From the NCBI RefSeq assembly GCF_000007305.1, contig NC_003413.1:1421318-1485317 (forward strand): a stretch of DNA of 64,000 nucleotides. Direction: 5' to 3'. The notes beneath the pieces are model-generated. The model saw only the letters and a program-made list of their open reading frames with translations, was not told the DNA's origin and did not search any database. Every line of letters starts with the position of its first letter. Position 1 is the first letter of the stretch. This stretch comes from Pyrococcus furiosus DSM 3638. GTDB taxonomy: Archaea; Methanobacteriota_B; Thermococci; Thermococcales; Thermococcaceae. A program made the position numbers and the translations under genes. This document shows, piece by piece, positions 61,709 to 64,000 of the stretch.

Positions 61709-62328
61709 CTCCCTCCAAAGAGTTTTTCTAACTCTTCATCTTCAACATCTTCTTCCATGTATCCTAGCTCTTTTTTCTGGAGCTCTATTAATCCGGGAGT
61801 CAGGAGAAGCTTCCCATTCACTTTTGGAACAGCATAGTGCAAAGTTATCTCACTAAACTCGTCAAGCTTTATTGTCGGACTCTCTACATACTCTATCTCT
61901 TCAAGTCTTTTCCCCTCAGAAATTAGCTTTGCAATTATTGAAGCTCCGTCAATTGAGAACTGCACACTTCCTATGTGCCTCGCCTTTGCACCTTCAATTT
62001 TAGATGTTATGAATTCCTTAGTTTTTCCTGTAAATTCAAAATCCCCCAGTATTCCTCCAACTACAATCAAGGAGTCTTCTTCAATATCTTCAGGCTTTAG
62101 TTCCTCTTCTGCAAATGGATCAAGAATGATTAGCTTGGACTTGTCAAAAGGTAACTTTGTCACGCTTTCAGCAACAACACTACCAATCTCGGCCAGAATC
62201 TTTCGTTCTTCTGGCTCTTTAACATTGGTAAATATTAGCTTATCCCCCCACCACTGAGCAGTGTGTCTATACTCAAGCAGTAACCACTCACTTATCTTTT
62301 CTAAATGCTCAATTATCAGGTAAGGCAT
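61705..62328 (-). CDS. SPOUT methyltransferase, SFM1-like (DUF431)
   Basis: 207 residues. It matches the yeast protein arginine methyltransferase Sfm1 in pattern: YLIIEHLEKISEWLLLEYRH at the N-terminus, IILDPFAEEELKPEDIEEDSLIVVGGILGDF in the middle, and a knot-region segment AKARHIGSVQFSIDGASIIAKLI. Sfm1 methylates ribosomal protein uS3. Whether the archaeal protein modifies the same target is not known. It overlaps the DUF89 gene end by 4 bp (convergent). Confidence 0.82.
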   Translation of the reverse strand: MPYLIIEHLEKISEWLLLEYRHTAQWWGDKLIFTNVKEPEERKILAEIGSVVAESVTKLPFDKSKLIILDPFAEEELKPEDIEEDSLIVVGGILGDFEFTGKTKEFITSKIEGAKARHIGSVQFSIDGASIIAKLISEGKRLEEIEYVESPTIKLDEFSEITLHYAVPKVNGKLLLTPGLIELQKKELGYMEEDVEDEELEKLFGGS

Positions 62329-62384
62329 GATGTGGTGTTAAAAAGAATCCTTTTAAATTTACCTAATGCCAAATAAGAGTAGAC

Positions 62385-63140
62385 ATGAGGATTGGAGTAA
62401 TAGGAAACTTGACAATCGATATAGTTAATGGGAATAGAAAGCCTGGGGGAGGGGCATATTATTCTGGACTAGTATTATCGAAATTTGCGAAGGTAACGAT
62501 ATATACAAAAATAGGGCCAGAATACCCTAAAGAGTGGATTGAAAATATAGAAAGCTTCACCAAAGTTGTGCCATTTGAAGGAAGCTCAACCACAACTTTT
62601 GAGCTCCTATATTCTGGGGACAGAAGGGAGATTAAAGTAGTCTCTAAGGGAGATAAATTCACTTACGAGGAGCTTGAGACAGTCAGTGAGAAAGAGGTAA
62701 TCATAAATCCGGTCGCGAACGAAATAAAACCTAAAAATGTTTATATGTTTGAAAGACCATTCTTAGATATTCAAGGATTCGTTAGACAGCTTGATAGAGT
62801 TGTAACATTGAAAAGAATTGAAGGGAAATTTTTGGAAAACGCGTTTGTTGTTCATGCTTCAAAGGAAGAATACTCAATGATAAAAAACCCAGGAACTCCA
62901 GAAATTTTAGCTATTACGGATGGGTCAAAAGAAGGAGTAGTAATAACAAAAGGTGAGAAAATTAAATTTATACCAAAACAAATCGATGTTAAAGACCCAA
63001 CTGGTGCTGGCGACTGCTTCTTAGCTCTTCTCGCTTATAGTGCTAGAAGATATAACTTACAAAAGGCCATTGAATTTACACTGGATGAAACTGCAAAGTT
63101 TTTGAAGTTAGGACTAGAGAAGTATTTAGAGGAGCAATGA
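62385..63140 (+). CDS. PfkB family carbohydrate kinase
   Basis: 251 residues, shorter than most PfkB kinases (about 300). N-terminal MRIGVIGNLTIDIVNG, GGGAYYSGLVLSKF, and the C-terminal anion-hole/base motif VKDPTGAGDCFLALL (about 204-218, catalytic Asp in GAGD) are present. The lid region is reduced. Substrate not deducible. The stop codon lies inside the C box of a guide RNA (63137). Confidence 0.88.
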   Translation: MRIGVIGNLTIDIVNGNRKPGGGAYYSGLVLSKFAKVTIYTKIGPEYPKEWIENIESFTKVVPFEGSSTTTFELLYSGDRREIKVVSKGDKFTYEELETVSEKEVIINPVANEIKPKNVYMFERPFLDIQGFVRQLDRVVTLKRIEGKFLENAFVVHASKEEYSMIKNPGTPEILAITDGSKEGVVITKGEKIKFIPKQIDVKDPTGAGDCFLALLAYSARRYNLQKAIEFTLDETAKFLKLGLEKYLEEQ

Positions 63141-63186
63141 TGAAGCCTCGATTGGCTGATTTGATGATTGGGAGGGACTTGGCTGA
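63137..63186 (+). ncRNA. C/D box guide RNA (archaeal sRNA, 2'-O-methylation)
   Basis: Boxes in order: C box ATGATGA (63137-63143), 12-nt guide (63144-63155), D' box CTGA (63156-63159), C' box TGATGA (63162-63167), 15-nt guide (63168-63182), D box CTGA (63183-63186). Spacing and box sequences fit archaeal C/D sRNAs, which pair with L7Ae, Nop5 and fibrillarin. By the D+5 rule the guides would methylate U in CCAAUCGAGGCU and G in CCAAGUCCCUCCCAA. It overlaps the PfkB stop and ends just before the Nudix ribosome site. The same DNA could encode an 18-residue peptide, which I consider less likely. Confidence 0.8.
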
Positions 63187-63198
63187 GCGGTGATTAAA

Positions 63199-63708
63199 AT
63201 GGATAGGTATGTGCTCCTTGTGAAGGCTCCAAAGGAATATGATATTTCAAAATTTAGAGAGGAAGTTGAAAAAATAGCAAAAGATTATGGGCTTAAAGTA
63301 GAGGCACACAAGTGCATTGGAGTTACAGTAGACATAGTGATTATTCACAATGGCAACATTGTCCTCATAGAGAGGAAAAACGACCCATACAAGGGATATT
63401 TGGCACTCCCAGGAGGCTTTGTTGAGTATGGGGAGAAGGTGGAAGAAGCAGCAATAAGAGAAGCAAAAGAAGAAACTGGATTAGATGTTAAGTTGTTGAG
63501 AGTTGTAGGAGTTTATTCAGATCCCAATCGAGATCCCAGGGGTCATACAATAACGGTTGCGTTTTTGGCCATTGGCCTGGGAGAACCAAAGGCTGGAGAT
63601 GATGCAAAGAAAGTTCACCTAATCCCAATTGAAGAAATTGAAAAAATAAAAGCAAAGCTGGCTTTTGACCACGCTAAGATTATAGAAGATGCCTTAACGC
63701 TAAGATAA
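63199..63708 (+). CDS. Nudix hydrolase (ADP-ribose pyrophosphatase-like)
   Basis: 169 residues. The Nudix box runs [24 protein letters not shown] (about 72-95; the last part REAKEETGL binds metal). An N-terminal extension of about 45 residues ([29 protein letters not shown]) precedes it. The downstream sequence [21 protein letters not shown] is typical of ADP-ribose pyrophosphatases. ATG 63199 is chosen for GGTGAT upstream; an in-frame GTG at 63190 is within that site. Confidence 0.92.
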   Translation: MDRYVLLVKAPKEYDISKFREEVEKIAKDYGLKVEAHKCIGVTVDIVIIHNGNIVLIERKNDPYKGYLALPGGFVEYGEKVEEAAIREAKEETGLDVKLLRVVGVYSDPNRDPRGHTITVAFLAIGLGEPKAGDDAKKVHLIPIEEIEKIKAKLAFDHAKIIEDALTLR

Positions 63709-63749
63709 ACATAAAAATGGACAGAGATAATTTATTTCGGTGAAATATC

Positions 63750-64000
63750 ATGAAGGCCTTCATATCTATAGATTTAGAGGGGCTTCCCTACATCGTTAGT
63801 AGGGAGCATCTATTTGTAAAGGGAGCCCTATATAATGAGGCCCGAAAAATCGCCACAAAAATTGCAAAAATTGCTGCAGAAAAGTTACACGAGGAAGGAT
63901 TTGAGGAGATAGTAATAGCAGATTCTCACGGCCCTATGGTGAATATAATACCTGAGGAAATGCCAAGTTATGTTTCCATAGTTAGAGGATTTCCCAGGCC
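63750..64000 (+). CDS. M55 D-aminopeptidase DppA-like, 5' part (cut by window edge)
   Basis: The first 83 codons are present. FISIDLEGLP places Asp8 and Glu10 and IADSHGP places His60 exactly as the zinc ligands of Bacillus subtilis DppA. The family cleaves D-amino-acid or other short peptides in a decameric ring. GGTGA precedes the ATG. The rest lies beyond the window. Confidence 0.85.
   Translation, partial: MKAFISIDLEGLPYIVSREHLFVKGALYNEARKIATKIAKIAAEKLHEEGFEEIVIADSHGPMVNIIPEEMPSYVSIVRGFPR

Noticed and set aside
63137-63193. 18-codon ORF ([18 protein letters not shown]) between the PfkB and Nudix genes
   Set aside because: The same bases give a complete set of C/D guide RNA boxes, which explains them better; the ORF reading follows from TGATGA and CTGA by chance.

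Overview
This window looks like a piece of the chromosome of a hyperthermophilic euryarchaeon of the order Thermococcales, most likely Pyrococcus and close to P. furiosus. The grounds are: AT-rich DNA (about 40% GC by eye); G-rich Shine-Dalgarno sequences of the GGAGGTGA type; archaeal TATA-box promoters; archaeal-type information genes (RNA polymerase A'/A'' split, single B, H; aIF1A; topoisomerase VI; exosome; SmAP; SDO1); and signature genes such as EndoQ, ADP-forming acetyl-CoA synthetase alpha, the NfeD/stomatin pair, a PhTET2-type aminopeptidase and the FL11 regulator. The species is an inference from remembered family sequences, not from a search.

Layout. 1-3900 is the accessory part: the 5' end of a formate-dehydrogenase-like molybdopterin gene, then a minus-strand ABC-transporter cassette with small membrane-anchored proteins, two of which appear split by single-base frameshifts. 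3986-10000 holds vitamin genes: PdxS/PdxT (vitamin B6), then divergent thi4 and thiC whose shared control region carries two perfect inverted repeats. 8001-11588 has a flavin disulfide oxidoreductase and the NfeD protease-stomatin operon. 11593-16862 is a minus-strand operon of an MTA/SAH deaminase-like amidohydrolase, a DUF835 membrane protein, a macro-domain protein and alpha-glucan phosphorylase. 16938-19323 carries PyrD and acetyl-CoA synthetase alpha. 19332-22380 carries L37e, SmAP, the FL11 regulator, a HEAT-like protein, NAC and tRNA-Leu. 22804-32457 is rich in RNA and DNA maintenance: TET aminopeptidase, RtcA, a phosphoesterase, EndoQ, archease, an m5C methyltransferase, TruD, Pth2 and a double universal stress protein.

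32525-41944 is the RNA polymerase/ribosomal operon rpoH-rpoB-rpoA1-rpoA2-rpl30e-nusA-rps12-rps7, read leftward. It is followed to the right by three tRNAs (Thr-GGT, Pro-TGG, Thr-TGT) and the psmA-sdo1-rrp4-rrp41-rrp42 proteasome/exosome operon. 47051-50367 has an ACT-domain regulator and the TldD/PmbA pair. 50345-57222 is a tight leftward operon aIF1A-rio1-dim2-top6B-top6A, followed by an uncharacterised 415-residue protein, a DUF1699-like HTH protein and a membrane protein. 57373-64000 is mixed: SppA, an AI-2E-family permease, a HypE-like protein, a DUF89 phosphatase-like protein, an SFM1-like SPOUT methyltransferase, a PfkB kinase, a Nudix hydrolase and the start of an M55 D-aminopeptidase.

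The most notable non-coding item is a previously unlisted-looking C/D box guide RNA at about 63137-63186. It lies between, and overlaps the ends of, the PfkB and Nudix genes. Its C, D', C' and D boxes are all perfect or near-perfect. No CRISPR array, intact insertion sequence, rRNA gene or replication origin was seen.
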